A stretch of 64,000 nucleotides of DNA. Origin: Prevotellaceae bacterium UBA7028. GTDB lineage: Bacteria > Bacteroidota > Bacteroidia > Bacteroidales > Bacteroidaceae. The position numbers were made by a program, and so were the translations under genes. Of this stretch, positions 27,801 to 37,310 are shown piece after piece. Location: NCBI GenBank assembly GCA_002494215.1, contig DLBF01000040.1:1-64000 (forward strand), read 5' to 3'. Position 1 is the first letter of the stretch. Every line of letters starts with the position of its first letter. The notes under the pieces are model-generated. The model was given only the letters and a program-made list of their open reading frames with translations. It made no database searches and was not told where the DNA came from.

Positions 27801-30800
27801 TTGGCCTGATGGATAGTGGTTTTCACCAATACTGATAACAAGCTGACCGTCCGCATTGACGCTAACCTTGAACTTGTTGTCCTTGTTACCATGAGTAAAG
27901 ATGTCACCGCCATTGGTTACACGAACCCACATATCGGCAGAGAAGGACTTGTTCTTCAGGTTGTAGCTTGCCTCGGTATAAGCAGCACGCTCTGTATTCT
28001 GTGCAGACAATGCCACATCATGCTGTATTTCTGAACCATTCAGAATACCACTAACGACAAAGTTATTCTTTGTCAGCATCTCCTTCTGGATATCCTCGTT
28101 GAAGGTTACGCTAATCTCATCACCGCTGTTCAGTACACCGTCGCTTGGATTAGCAGCGCCAAAGAGTTGCGGACGGCTCAGGTCCTTCACCACAGTGATG
28201 ATTTCACTCTCGGAAGTCACAGGTTTACCACCGAAGATTGCAGAACTCTGTGCGCGGAACTGATAAACGCCATCAATCCACTTAGAGTCATTCATATCCA
28301 CAGCAAGATTTATAACACCATTTTCAGGCAACAGTTTCTGAGCAGCATTCTCGCGTACTAATGAATCGGGAATATAACTCTCAAGCAGACTCCACGTTTG
28401 TTCGCCTGGAGCCATGTATTGCAAGTTGACACTCTTCAGACCAGTAAAATGACGGTCAAAGCCTGTCACCTGAATCTTCAGGTCGTCCTTAACAGTGGTG
28501 TTGTTCACCACATTCTTGTTAATGGCCATTTGCACGGGTGTGCTGGCAGGTACAAATTCAGCACTAAGGGTTACATAGCTGGCAATTGCACCATGAATAG
28601 ATGTAGGATCGTTCTGACATTGGCTTGTCAGTGCCAACTGAATACCATCATACTTCGTTACATCCAGATTGCCCTGCTGCAAAGTAAGAATCATCTTCAC
28701 TGTTTCGTTGGCAGGCACCAAGATGGAACGTCCGTTGCCAATAGGGCCTGTGGGCAGACTCAGCAGAGCACCTGCCTCGTTTGTACCATCAACAGGAACA
28801 AGGTTGAAGTAGGCATCTGTGTTCGTTGCTGAGTTATTCTTCAACTGCAATTCGAACTGAGCCTTACCACCTGTAGGCACACCTGTCAGCATATTATTTC
28901 TGCAGGTAATCTCAGGATCTTCCATCTGCACGGTAGCCGTTGACAACTCAGTACCTACCTGATAGTACTTCGTCACTTCCTGACCCTCATATGGGCAAGA
29001 GCTCTGACCACCCATCGTACGGAAGACAGGTCCACGGTTTCCTGAGGCTGGATATATATCCATTGAGAAAGAGTCATCGCTTCCACTATCAGCCAACGTG
29101 TAACTGAAGGTAGTTGTCGTTGTTTCCTCGGTAGTCTCGCTTTCTGTATTCTCCCATGTGGTGTTGGTCGTAGTCTCGGCATCAAGACCCAAGCCATTCC
29201 AGGTGAAACCTAAGTCAGCAGAGAAGATGTATGTCCAATTGTGTGTATAAGAGATTGTCCTTGAATGAGTCTTCTCGCTTGTGGTGCTTTCCGTAATTTC
29301 TGTACCACCGCCAAATGACACGTTCTTCTTATCCTTGCCTTCCTTGAAAAGATTCAGCTTGTATTCCTCTTCCTGCTCAATGATTTTTTCCCAACAATCT
29401 ATCTGGTCATTGTAGAAAGACACCATATCAGGACCTTCCTGCTTAGCAAGAACTTTGTAGGTACCAGGCTTACCAAAATTGGGATCATCACTTGACAACG
29501 CTGACACATACATATTCTCGTCAGTGTTGTTTTTAGCAGTATTCACATTAACATTAGGAACTATCAGCTCGTTACGTACCTCTTCCAAGTGAGGAATCAG
29601 GATATTAATAATGTGATATTGCGTATAAACAAAGTTGGTACTAAACTTCTTACTCATTGTAATCACATCATCCACTCCTACTTCCAGATTACCTTGTTTG
29701 TTTTTCATTAGTCCGACCGAGCGGGCCTTTCCAAATAACAGGTTCGTACTCTTTCCTATATAGACATCACCATCGGCACCTACGAAATCAGGATCACTGC
29801 TTGTGCTGATAGCGCGTGTAGCCTCAAGTGTCGTTATATGAGAATCTATCGTGTCGTTCTGCATAACACGGTCAAAGCCAGTTGATATATCTGCTATCAC
29901 ATCGCTTTCTGACTGTACCGAAACACCAAAACCTGTATTAGTGGTGAAATCAGGACCTGCATGGATATTCAGCATGGCATCGTTGTCCTGAACATGAGTA
30001 CCCAAGGTATCCTTGGATTCTACGGTTATCTTACCAGTCTCCCAAGTAGAGAATGAAGAGTCGCCATAAGGATCATGGAGAATCATCTCGACCTCAGAAG
30101 GTCCCTCCGTTGTAAAGTTAGTTCCTGAAGGCAGATCGCCGAAGATAATACCCTCCAAGCCTTTCCAACTATATTCGCCACTTCCATTGCTATACGTCAT
30201 ATTCAACGAACGGGTATAGGGGGACTGGATATTGGGTAAACCTGCCTGCCACTTATATTTAGCCTTACCTAACGAATCGAGTTGCAACTGGTTAGACTTC
30301 AGATCCAGTACCTTACCGGCATTCGTGGGATCATCTGCATTCTGTACCACCTGACTTGAACTCAAAGCGTTGCTGATAGTTACAATCACGTCTTTCAGGG
30401 GAACTTTTGACTCACGTCCGGTATCGGTCTCTGGCTTTTCGTAATTAGTGTACGTCTCATAGCCTTCCAAGTTGAAGGTATATGTACCAAGCTCTCCAAA
30501 GATGGGATACCCAAAAGTATAAGTAACAGAGTTACCCGTTTTGGTATAAGCATTGAGATCATTACTTTCTTTCGTCAGAGGATCAACATAAGTTACCTGA
30601 GATTTTCCAAAGACTCCTGCAGGAGCTTTTTCCTGCGTAACGTTTAATACGGGATCAGAATGTACTGTTTGCTTGAACAAGGCAACATAACTGAAGTAGC
30701 GGTACTTACCATCATCACCTACAACACTATCCTTCAGTTCCACTGTAGCATCACTGGCATCAATACGTGGCAGATTCTCCGATTCAAACTTATAAACCTT

Positions 30801-33800
30801 ATCTGCATCAGCGTTATCCATCTTCACAGAAACTACCTTGTAGTCCAGAGGAGGCAGCATAACACCAAATTCACCAGTCTCGGCTGATGTCGTAATCACA
30901 ATATTCTTGGCATCGCTTTCATATTCACCACCTGTAAGATATGCATCACCGGGATTTTCCATACCTTCGGGATGTGTCAGTTCGGTTTTTGTTTTTACAG
31001 GCACATAACCAAGGCTCACCAGATGACTCTCGTCCTGGAAATCCTCATAAGCATTAATCATATATCTCTTATCGGGAATCTCCAATGTGATGACTGCCTT
31101 ACCTATGTTATTATTACTCAAACCGAAGCCCAAAGGTTTGTTACCTTCAATGGCACCACCTACTATACGTCCTGCTACAGGAACCAAGGTATTATCAATG
31201 AATACCAAGCCTGACCTTGGGCTGACAAACTCTTCATAGGTCTGGTTTGTGCCAGCAGGATCTTCTGGAATACGGCCTCCATCGACAAATGTATGACCAT
31301 CTCTTACAGCAGTAAGATAGTGCTTGCCAATGGGAACATCCACAACGAACTCACCTTCTGCATTGGTCTGTACAGGCTCGTTGTTACGCGAAACGGCACG
31401 ACCATCTACATAGATGGATACACTGTCAACAGGAATGTTCGTACCAGCATAAAGGATGGTACCTTTGACCTCAAATGAACTGACATCAGTAAAGTCAACA
31501 CTATTATGTACCAAAGAAGAAGCACTGACAAATCGGCTTTGTTTCTGAGGAGAGAACTCATGACTGTTCTTCAAAGGAACCACATTATAATTTGTTCCCT
31601 CTCCAGTAAATGGAACACCTTGGATGGTAAAATTACCGTCCATGTCAGTCTTTGCCTTCAGAGCCAAGTACATAGGTGTTTCTGTGTCAGGTTCTACGTT
31701 ACCATCTATCACACCATGGTGCTGGTTATAGACAGTACCTTCACGTGAGTAGTCAAAGAACTGTGTGTTCAGACCCTCGTCGAAGGTCCAGTAAGTCTCC
31801 AGATTCTTCTCGTTACCGACTAGAAGATGGTCAAAGTTTTCCTTGACCTCGTCCTCTGTCAGACACTTCTTCCACAAACGGAAATCGTCTATGTAACCCT
31901 GAAGGTAACCCAGCTCAAAGGCGGTAGAGCTAGACAGCGTCAGACTTCCACTAAAGGTTTTCGTTGACTTCTTTACTACGGGAAGTCCGTCCTCATCATA
32001 ACTAATTACATACGCTGTCAACGTACCTCCTGTACGGGTTAATGTTACATGGCTATACTTTTCTTTCTCCAGTTTCAGGCCAAAGTATTGAATGTTATCT
32101 GACCCATTGCAGAACATCAGCTCTCCGTTTACTGTCACACCAAGGCCTTTATTCTCACCTTGGAGACGGGCCACATAAGTACGTGTGAAAACCTCAGGCT
32201 TAATCCACATCTGAATAGAGAAGTCGCCAGAAGAGAAGTTGTCCTGAGCATAACTCTCTGTGGGATATTCCCAAGTGGCCTTACCTGATGCATCCTTGAA
32301 GTGTAAAGCACGATACTGCGCATTCTCTCCATCTGAGCCACCGGCTTTCAGTACTGTTACCTCAACACCTTCTACAGAGCTTCCTGAAGAACCATACGTA
32401 ACACGTCCGCTCACAGTACCCGTAGCCTGGGAGAAACCATAAACAGTCTTAGAACTATTGACTTCTGAACCATTATCACACTTATCAACTACTGTTACAC
32501 GATATTCGTAATAGACACCAGGTTGAGCTGTGTCGTCAGTATAAAGCAAATAGTCATCAGCACTCTGCAGGCGGGCAAGGGGATTCCAAGCCTCGTTGCT
32601 TTCTGCAACTTTACGCTCAATAACATACTTCTTTGACTTTTCAGAACCTTGATTATCAATGTGCCATGAGAGTTTTACCAATCCAGCATAACTTCCCTTT
32701 GTAGCCTCCAATGAATAGAATTGTGCGCCTGAGCCAATAGCCACTTTCTCGACCGAAGCCTCATTGAGTTTCTTTCCGTCAATAACACCTTCTATTCGGT
32801 AGCTGTGAGGAGTACAAGCACCTAAGTTCTGCTCCTCGGTATAAAGCACATTGGTTTGTGAATCAGTTTTATTTTGGCGATCACTGTGCTTGTCGGTATA
32901 ACGATGTTCCCATCGGAAAGATGTTTGATAGTCCTTGGGAGTGATGGTTATGATGGGTTCAGTTTCTTTATCTACATAGATATTGAATTTGTTACCCCAA
33001 TTAAGTTTATAACCGACAGATGACCAAGTTAAGATAACGCGATCCGACGATGTTTGAACATCAGCCTTCAGATTATTTACCGGAACCTTACGGGTCGTAT
33101 TCACTTTTACCGAAACCTTGGCCTCATCCTTTTTCGTATCTTCACCCCATTCATTTGCCACATAATAAACATTATAAGTCACATCCGACTCATTTGTATA
33201 ACCGGTATCCGTATAGGTACGAGTCGCGTTAGAGTCAATCGCTTTAAGTTTCGTATCGCCACGATATACAACCCACTTGTACTTAGTAAAGTTGTCCGGA
33301 ATATTTCCTGCGTTCCAGGTAAGGACAACTTGCTTCTCAGCTTGTTTAAACTGAGCTTGCAGGTTGGTGGGACGGGCAGAAGGCTGAGCAATATTGACTG
33401 TTTTGGTAGTTGTTGAGCTACTATTGGCGTAGGTTCCACCATCCAGATAATACTTTACGGTGTGATTACCATCTTCTGTTGCAACAGGCAGAGATGTTGT
33501 CCAATCACCATTATCAACCTGATATCTCATGACTCCCCAATTGGAACCTGAAGGAGCAGTCATCAGTTTCTGGGCCTGTCCATTATAAACAAGGTTATTA
33601 ACAACAGCAGGGTGGCTGCTTACAGCCAGCGTCTGTTCCCTGAAGTGCATTCTCACATAAATATAATCACCACCAGCGTTCTTGTTCATTTCACAAGCTC
33701 CAGTGAAAGTCTCAGCCCAACATATGGGGCCAAAATCATCACTGGCACCAGAAGGGCTGCTGTTGGAATTATCCGAGGTATCAATCGAACTGATAACACG

Positions 33801-34316
33801 CTTTGTTCCGAAATGGCCGCTTAGACTTTTACGACTGGTAGTGTAATAAAGATAAATGTATTCACCTCTAGCGTTTTTGTTCAGGTCACCATCAAATCCC
33901 TCTGCAGAAACCTTGGTGTAAGTTCTTCCATCTTTAGAGAGAGTGCTTTTATTAGCGGTTGAAGCAACAATGTCTGTAATATATCCAGTTTCAGGATTAG
34001 CACTGTCACTTGTTTTATATGCAAGATAAATATAATAACCACCGGCTTTGGTGTTAAGGTCCTTGTTAACAATTGTCCAACCGAGGTTTTTGTACTTTTC
34101 TTTAAGTGCTTCAATATCTTTGGAAGCATCCTTTCCCAGAACTTTCAGTTCCGTGATATAACTCGCTGCAAAAGCAGACGGCAATACTGTGAAAAGCATA
34201 AGCAGCATAAACAGCAACTTACTTCTCACGCTTACAAAGCTACCCAGCCACTGACTGTGCAGCCGTTGTCCTCCTGAACTAATAGGAGGGGAGAAATAAC
34301 AATTCTTTTTTTTCAT
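24855..34316 (-). CDS. giant multidomain surface protein (about 3150 residues) with sorting domain
   Basis: After a signal peptide with a long basic n-region there are three repeats of about 60 residues ending in NKAGGYYIYLAYKTS, NARGEYIYLYYTTS and NAGGDYIYVRM, which resemble the MABP beta-prism domain (inference). Then come Fn3 modules (about 300-650), a LamG/concanavalin module (about 690-860: DFSIQMWIKP, GYIDDFRLWKKCLTEDEV), carboxypeptidase-regulatory-like modules (about 890-1100), a long beta-rich middle, two more LamG modules (about 2070-2420), NHL-like 'EKEVGEAATFEATF' modules and an end section before the sorting domain (IYDLSGRKI...KSGIYIINGQKKAIK). That domain is interrupted by repeat-encoded residues (NVDSKLSTVNSKL). 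Probably a glycan- or protein-binding fibre; no enzyme seen. I start at 34316 (MKKKN). Confidence 0.85.
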   Translation of the reverse strand: MKKKNCYFSPPISSGGQRLHSQWLGSFVSVRSKLLFMLLMLFTVLPSAFAASYITELKVLGKDASKDIEALKEKYKNLGWTIVNKDLNTKAGGYYIYLAYKTSDSANPETGYITDIVASTANKSTLSKDGRTYTKVSAEGFDGDLNKNARGEYIYLYYTTSRKSLSGHFGTKRVISSIDTSDNSNSSPSGASDDFGPICWAETFTGACEMNKNAGGDYIYVRMHFREQTLAVSSHPAVVNNLVYNGQAQKLMTAPSGSNWGVMRYQVDNGDWTTSLPVATEDGNHTVKYYLDGGTYANSSSTTTKTVNIAQPSARPTNLQAQFKQAEKQVVLTWNAGNIPDNFTKYKWVVYRGDTKLKAIDSNATRTYTDTGYTNESDVTYNVYYVANEWGEDTKKDEAKVSVKVNTTRKVPVNNLKADVQTSSDRVILTWSSVGYKLNWGNKFNIYVDKETEPIITITPKDYQTSFRWEHRYTDKHSDRQNKTDSQTNVLYTEEQNLGACTPHSYRIEGVIDGKKLNEASVEKVAIGSGAQFYSLEATKGSYAGLVKLSWHIDNQGSEKSKKYVIERKVAESNEAWNPLARLQSADDYLLYTDDTAQPGVYYEYRVTVVDKCDNGSEVNSSKTVYGFSQATGTVSGRVTYGSSGSSVEGVEVTVLKAGGSDGENAQYRALHFKDASGKATWEYPTESYAQDNFSSGDFSIQMWIKPEVFTRTYVARLQGENKGLGVTVNGELMFCNGSDNIQYFGLKLEKEKYSHVTLTRTGGTLTAYVISYDEDGLPVVKKSTKTFSGSLTLSSSTAFELGYLQGYIDDFRLWKKCLTEDEVKENFDHLLVGNEKNLETYWTFDEGLNTQFFDYSREGTVYNQHHGVIDGNVEPDTETPMYLALKAKTDMDGNFTIQGVPFTGEGTNYNVVPLKNSHEFSPQKQSRFVSASSLVHNSVDFTDVSSFEVKGTILYAGTNIPVDSVSIYVDGRAVSRNNEPVQTNAEGEFVVDVPIGKHYLTAVRDGHTFVDGGRIPEDPAGTNQTYEEFVSPRSGLVFIDNTLVPVAGRIVGGAIEGNKPLGFGLSNNNIGKAVITLEIPDKRYMINAYEDFQDESHLVSLGYVPVKTKTELTHPEGMENPGDAYLTGGEYESDAKNIVITTSAETGEFGVMLPPLDYKVVSVKMDNADADKVYKFESENLPRIDASDATVELKDSVVGDDGKYRYFSYVALFKQTVHSDPVLNVTQEKAPAGVFGKSQVTYVDPLTKESNDLNAYTKTGNSVTYTFGYPIFGELGTYTFNLEGYETYTNYEKPETDTGRESKVPLKDVIVTISNALSSSQVVQNADDPTNAGKVLDLKSNQLQLDSLGKAKYKWQAGLPNIQSPYTRSLNMTYSNGSGEYSWKGLEGIIFGDLPSGTNFTTEGPSEVEMILHDPYGDSSFSTWETGKITVESKDTLGTHVQDNDAMLNIHAGPDFTTNTGFGVSVQSESDVIADISTGFDRVMQNDTIDSHITTLEATRAISTSSDPDFVGADGDVYIGKSTNLLFGKARSVGLMKNKQGNLEVGVDDVITMSKKFSTNFVYTQYHIINILIPHLEEVRNELIVPNVNVNTAKNNTDENMYVSALSSDDPNFGKPGTYKVLAKQEGPDMVSFYNDQIDCWEKIIEQEEEYKLNLFKEGKDKKNVSFGGGTEITESTTSEKTHSRTISYTHNWTYIFSADLGFTWNGLGLDAETTTNTTWENTESETTEETTTTTFSYTLADSGSDDSFSMDIYPASGNRGPVFRTMGGQSSCPYEGQEVTKYYQVGTELSTATVQMEDPEITCRNNMLTGVPTGGKAQFELQLKNNSATNTDAYFNLVPVDGTNEAGALLSLPTGPIGNGRSILVPANETVKMILTLQQGNLDVTKYDGIQLALTSQCQNDPTSIHGAIASYVTLSAEFVPASTPVQMAINKNVVNNTTVKDDLKIQVTGFDRHFTGLKSVNLQYMAPGEQTWSLLESYIPDSLVRENAAQKLLPENGVINLAVDMNDSKWIDGVYQFRAQSSAIFGGKPVTSESEIITVVKDLSRPQLFGAANPSDGVLNSGDEISVTFNEDIQKEMLTKNNFVVSGILNGSEIQHDVALSAQNTERAAYTEASYNLKNKSFSADMWVRVTNGGDIFTHGNKDNKFKVSVNADGQLVISIGENHYPSGQILEKNTWTFLAFSYDNEGTEGRLSVRAVTANSTMDIFRNKVVAGYNGTGAITLGQNFSGAIHELTLWDKAREMSEAQAEMYKTKVPSTPNLIGYWKLDEGNGLVATDYARNRHMTLVNNSWYLNNDNKAVSINATSGLKIDISACNPTPSDSYAMEMWFKGKKADNAQPSTLFYASNQSVSMGFDANGILTMTVDNAATEMGNANYLDNAWHHLALNVLRNGNATVYVDGAAVKTMSASAVPALSGANLYVGSRAGTQAFTGMVDEIRIWNASMTGDLINSQRTQRLTGKESGLVAYYSFEQMSRATSGIISSIGSAKDLCTGTKVATMQSGDIAYMNDAPAMKVKPEATNVDFNYVANERGIVLTLDEKAARLEGTTLNFTVKGVKDLNGNESSAVSWTAFVKQNNLTWKGDTDVTLEKEVGEAATFEATFTNDGGDSENWTLTGLPTWLTASATSGTLKATLSKTITFTVAESLSTGKYEQTIYLTGNKNISEPLTLNLKVKSKAPDWAVNPKQFDNSMNVIGRVELDNLPMDDEDDIIAAFIGEECRGVAHPTYKERYDGSFITMDIYGNSDKTNGDAGKEITFRAFDASTGALYPVVTPNKTIKFAPLTLQGSYKQPVVFTVEDLVEQSTELQKGWNWLSIYVSPKNKTVPAIFEKIADDVISVKSQGSGWLMNENGSWDGDLNGNLSNTEMYAVQMKNDRTLRIVGQRVDPATTAVTVADGWNWIGYYGLKVSSVSDALANFGPEDGDILKGQCGVTYFDEYEWAGSLPMLEPGLGYMLNVTLGKDETKQFSYPSSTVARYAKAYLFEDMEEVAATEEESAFKPVSFRKYPYNAMMSIKLLNGGVIMPNTEVGVFADNECRAKAQTNAKGVAYLTIPGEDESELTFKIAIGDEIVDAPTVVNFEADGVYGTPKDPVIIELDEATSIQNSKFMIQNGEESIYDLSGRKINVDSKLSTVNSKLKSGIYIINGQKKAIK

Positions 34317-34526
34317 CTCCTTAAACATTTTAATGATTAATATAGTTTTCTTGTTTTACCTTTCGTTAGTTTAGCTTCCTTTGTTTCATGGCACAAGGGA
34401 GTTGGGGAAAGAACACAAATAAGACCAGCACCAGCATAGCCAATGCTCTTGCCATCTTATTTTTCCCACTACCTGCATAAATAAAAAAAATCTTGTTATG
34501 TGTGTCGAAAAACAGTTTTTTGGCCA

Positions 34527-34534
34527 CAAATTTA
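34527..34534 (-). promoter_or_regulatory. -7 box of the giant surface-protein gene
   Basis: The minus strand reads TAAATTTG, a full TAnnTTTG match, giving a leader of about 200 nt. The three ACATTCC repeats begin 20 bp upstream of it, where an activator would sit in place of a missing -33 element. Confidence 0.5.
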
Positions 34535-34554
34535 TTATATATAAGTAGAAAGGG

Positions 34555-34602
34555 ACATTCCCATTCGTACAAAAACATTCCTTTTTGTATAAAAAACATT
34601 CC
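34555..34602. promoter_or_regulatory. three ACATTCC direct repeats (probable operator array)
   Basis: ACATTCC occurs at 34555-34561, 34575-34581 and 34596-34602, in 20- and 21-bp steps; the last two share a longer unit, AAAAACATTCCTTTTT. The array lies just upstream of the minus-strand -7 box and between the giant gene and a membrane-bound AraC-type regulator, the same layout as at 23426-23481 but with a different repeat. Confidence 0.7.
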
Positions 34603-34691
34603 TTTTTACCACAAAAAAGTTACGATTTGAACGAATTTATCCCCATTTTTCCGAATAATTATTAGTTTCTAGCTACTTTTTTTCTATATAT

Positions 34692-34723
34692 TTTTGCAAC
34701 TATTCACATTTTTTATACTTTTG
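34692..34723 (+). promoter_or_regulatory. promoter of the membrane AraC-type regulator
   Basis: TTTTG (34692-34696), 19 nt, TACTTTTG (34716-34723). The start codon is nine bases after the box, so the mRNA has almost no leader. It rules out an upstream in-frame ATG at 34694. Confidence 0.7.
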
Positions 34724-34732
34724 CATTCCGAA

Positions 34733-35821
34733 ATGATACACACTGACATTTTATACTGGTATGGCATAGCAGCATCATTCTATTTGACAAGCTGCCTGGT
34801 TTTCATTATTGTAAGATGCTTCCATACCTGTCAGGCTCCTAAACATCAGCGTTCTTATATCTGGCCCGACCGTAAGTTGCAGGTTGCTATCTATATGATA
34901 GGCTTCGTCTTGCTTCCTTATATTCTCAACCCGACAAACCCCAAGGCATGGACGCTCTGGAAGATGTATTTTCCTGGTACGTATTATTTTTATGCGGGTG
35001 CATTATTATTCTGTTACTTTGGGTCTGTGAAACAATGGAACAGTTGGAAGAACGCCAACTGGATTGCAGCCATCGTCGTTAGTATAGCCATGGCTCCATT
35101 GATGCTGGATGCTTGGATTCCAGGAGGCATACTAAAACCGGGTGTTTCCAAGATATGGAACAAAGTGGTCATTGCCACGACAATAGTCATGATAGGTTAC
35201 TGCGCCCTGGCCGTATGGCAAGTACGCAGATGGATTAACGAGACACGCGACGAGAATTACTCTAACCCCGATGACTTCCCCGAAGTATTTGCCCGTCGTG
35301 TATGGCTGGCTCCTGTATGGTTCACACCATTAATATGGCCAGGGGTTATTTTCGATAGCCCACGCATAATGGCAGTTTGCAATGTATTATTGGCTTTCTT
35401 CAACATTACGATGCTTCTCATTGCTATGCCACCTTGGCGACGTATGGATATGGTTGTAGATACAGAAGACGATTCCACAGAGCAGGAAGAAGACTGGCAT
35501 GATGCGCAGGCTATAGAACGAGCCAAAAAGATAATCGAAGAAATCGAGAATTATGTGAAGAAGGGAAAAGGCTTCCTTGATCCTCACTTGAAAATAGATA
35601 ATGTAGTGGAACACTGCAGCTATAGCCGCACCTATGTTTCACATGTCTTCAAAACACGCTATGGCGGTTTCTCGCGTTATGTAAACCGCTTGAGGCTGGA
35701 GTATTATGAACATTACATAAAACAGCATCCCAATGTTACTAAGGATGCTGCTGCACAAGAAAGTGGCTTCAGTTCATATATTGCCTATTATAAGGCAAAA
35801 GAGCGATTAGAACACGAGTAA
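34733..35821 (+). CDS. membrane-bound AraC-type transcriptional regulator (7TM-HTH)
   Basis: About 362 residues. The first 240 hold about seven hydrophobic segments (ILYWYGIAASFYLTSCLVFIIV, LQVAIYMIGFVLLPYIL, YYFYAGALLFCYFG, ANWIAAIVVSIAMAPLM, and others up to IMAVCNVLLAFFNITMLLIAM), then an acidic linker (DTEDDSTEQEEDW) and an AraC-type DNA-binding domain (KIDNVVEHCSYSRTYVSHVFKTRYG; AQESGFSSYIAYYKAKERL). It probably senses a signal in or at the membrane and binds DNA in the cytoplasm. It is the intact relative of the frameshifted gene at 23548. It is divergent from the giant surface-protein gene across a three-repeat array, its likely target. Confidence 0.88.
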   Translation: MIHTDILYWYGIAASFYLTSCLVFIIVRCFHTCQAPKHQRSYIWPDRKLQVAIYMIGFVLLPYILNPTNPKAWTLWKMYFPGTYYFYAGALLFCYFGSVKQWNSWKNANWIAAIVVSIAMAPLMLDAWIPGGILKPGVSKIWNKVVIATTIVMIGYCALAVWQVRRWINETRDENYSNPDDFPEVFARRVWLAPVWFTPLIWPGVIFDSPRIMAVCNVLLAFFNITMLLIAMPPWRRMDMVVDTEDDSTEQEEDWHDAQAIERAKKIIEEIENYVKKGKGFLDPHLKIDNVVEHCSYSRTYVSHVFKTRYGGFSRYVNRLRLEYYEHYIKQHPNVTKDAAAQESGFSSYIAYYKAKERLEHE

Positions 35822-35830
35822 TTCTGCGGT

Positions 35831-37309
35831 TTACTTAACAGCCACCTTATTATTATTGATAATAGAAATCCCCTTCTTTAGTCCATTGGAGATTCTTCTT
35901 CCGCTGAGGTCATAGATGGCAGATTGCTGTGAATCCTCACTCTTCACTCTTAGTTCTTCACTTACCGTGATGCCATCCTCGGTATCCGATTCCTTAATGC
36001 CGAAGTAGGCATCCATCTCACGGAAACGATTGGCATACCATTTTTCTATAAAGTCAATCTCGCGGGTCAAATCCAGAACATACATTGGGCGTGACTTTTG
36101 TGCCTCGAAATGGTCTGTCATGCGTTGCCAAGCGCCGCTGTTGAGGAAGAGGTCGCGGTAAAGCTCCAACTTCTTGTTAATGGAGGAAGGCGAGAAAGCC
36201 CCTTCCCTACCCTCTATCCAACGCTGCTTAAGGATAGCCAGATACTCCTCATCTCCGTAAATAAATCCATAGGGATAAGCCGTATTGTTAAAAATCGCAT
36301 TCAAAGGCCACTCTGTATAGTTCCCATCGTAGTATTTGCCCTCATAGTGACCACCAAAGCTGGTATCCAAATCCCATGGAGTGACAACAAACTTACGTCG
36401 CTCTGAATCCGCAGGGTCAGAATCGTTAATGTCCTTATTGATATTGCGGATACTAAGGAAACGATTCTTGTTGCCCCAGTTGTCGCTGATGCAAAGCGCC
36501 ATAACAAAGAGCTGATAATCAGCTAAGTTCTGAAGATAGAAATAACGCTTGACATAGTTCACGTTACGACCATTCAATATTGCATCCTGCAAAGGTTGCC
36601 AAATCTTAGCACCTCCATACTCCTCAGGGTAAGACAGTTCCCATGCATTATGCCATTCTATCACACAGGCAGAGGAGTCTGGGCTATAACAGGGCTCATT
36701 CTGATTCAGGATATCATTTGTACCGCTCTTATATAGTACGCCCCTCAGCAACACACTACCATCCTCCTTTACTTGAAATTTCTTCAGATTAAGGAGTTTA
36801 CGGTTGATACGGTCCATAAGATGATAGATACCATAGTACCGGTCGTTGATATACATCTCTACAAACTTTCCCTCCGTGCCATTACGCCCATCAAACTCTG
36901 TATCGTAAGGCAAACGCGAGAACTCGTTCCAGATATCATAGGCCACACGGTTACGCATGCAAATGCGGTCTATGGCCATAGCATCCAGAATCCAGGATGA
37001 ACAGGAACGCATACCCAGGAGCGCAGAATCAGCTTCCTCGGAATAGTCAGGGGTACGCAACTTCATGTTAAGAGAAGGCTTACACATATACAGACTGGCT
37101 GTAGCACCGCGCGTTTTGAACTTGGCGGGCAACTCCACTACGGCTCCATCCGTATCTGTAAGTACCATGGAGCCATTCACATAATCCATTCCAGGCGTTA
37201 CTTCGCCATCAAAAGAAATCTTCAGGACGGGAAGTTTGTGTGTATCAGCGCTGCAAATAAAAGGATTAAATAGGGATAGAAATAGGAAACAAAGGATAAT
37301 ACGCATCAT
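35831..37309 (-). CDS. CotH-family protein kinase-like secreted protein
   Basis: A 492-residue protein with signal peptide (MMRIILCFLFLSLFNPFICSA). CotH features are visible: LKISFDGEV start, KFKTRGATASLYMCKPSLNMKL (lysine region), FVEMYINDRYYGIYHLMDRINRK, LADYQLFVMALCISDNWGNKNRFLS (catalytic Asp region) and FVVTPWDLDTSFGG (metal-binding DxD). CotH proteins phosphorylate secreted proteins in Bacillus; here it would act at the cell surface, since a sorting domain follows (IYDLSGRRISNGLKKGISIINNNKVAVK). The residues before it (VSEELRVKSEDSQQ) are encoded by a TTCACTCTTCA repeat. It follows cdsA by one base, at the end of the rsfS-ftsH-cdsA operon. Confidence 0.92.
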   Translation of the reverse strand: MMRIILCFLFLSLFNPFICSADTHKLPVLKISFDGEVTPGMDYVNGSMVLTDTDGAVVELPAKFKTRGATASLYMCKPSLNMKLRTPDYSEEADSALLGMRSCSSWILDAMAIDRICMRNRVAYDIWNEFSRLPYDTEFDGRNGTEGKFVEMYINDRYYGIYHLMDRINRKLLNLKKFQVKEDGSVLLRGVLYKSGTNDILNQNEPCYSPDSSACVIEWHNAWELSYPEEYGGAKIWQPLQDAILNGRNVNYVKRYFYLQNLADYQLFVMALCISDNWGNKNRFLSIRNINKDINDSDPADSERRKFVVTPWDLDTSFGGHYEGKYYDGNYTEWPLNAIFNNTAYPYGFIYGDEEYLAILKQRWIEGREGAFSPSSINKKLELYRDLFLNSGAWQRMTDHFEAQKSRPMYVLDLTREIDFIEKWYANRFREMDAYFGIKESDTEDGITVSEELRVKSEDSQQSAIYDLSGRRISNGLKKGISIINNNKVAVK

Positions 37310-37310
37310 T

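Larger units (their letters stand above)
34329..34732. other. divergent intergenic region between giant gene and its probable regulator
   Basis: No convincing gene. A 29-codon frame (34366-34455, minus) encodes a hydrophobic peptide with a poor end and might be a leader peptide. The region holds the triple ACATTCC array and two promoters listed separately. Confidence 0.55.

Noticed and set aside
34366..34455. 29-codon hydrophobic frame upstream of the giant gene
   Set aside because: It could be a leader peptide, but its C-terminus is uninformative and no translation signal is visible; not supported as a gene.
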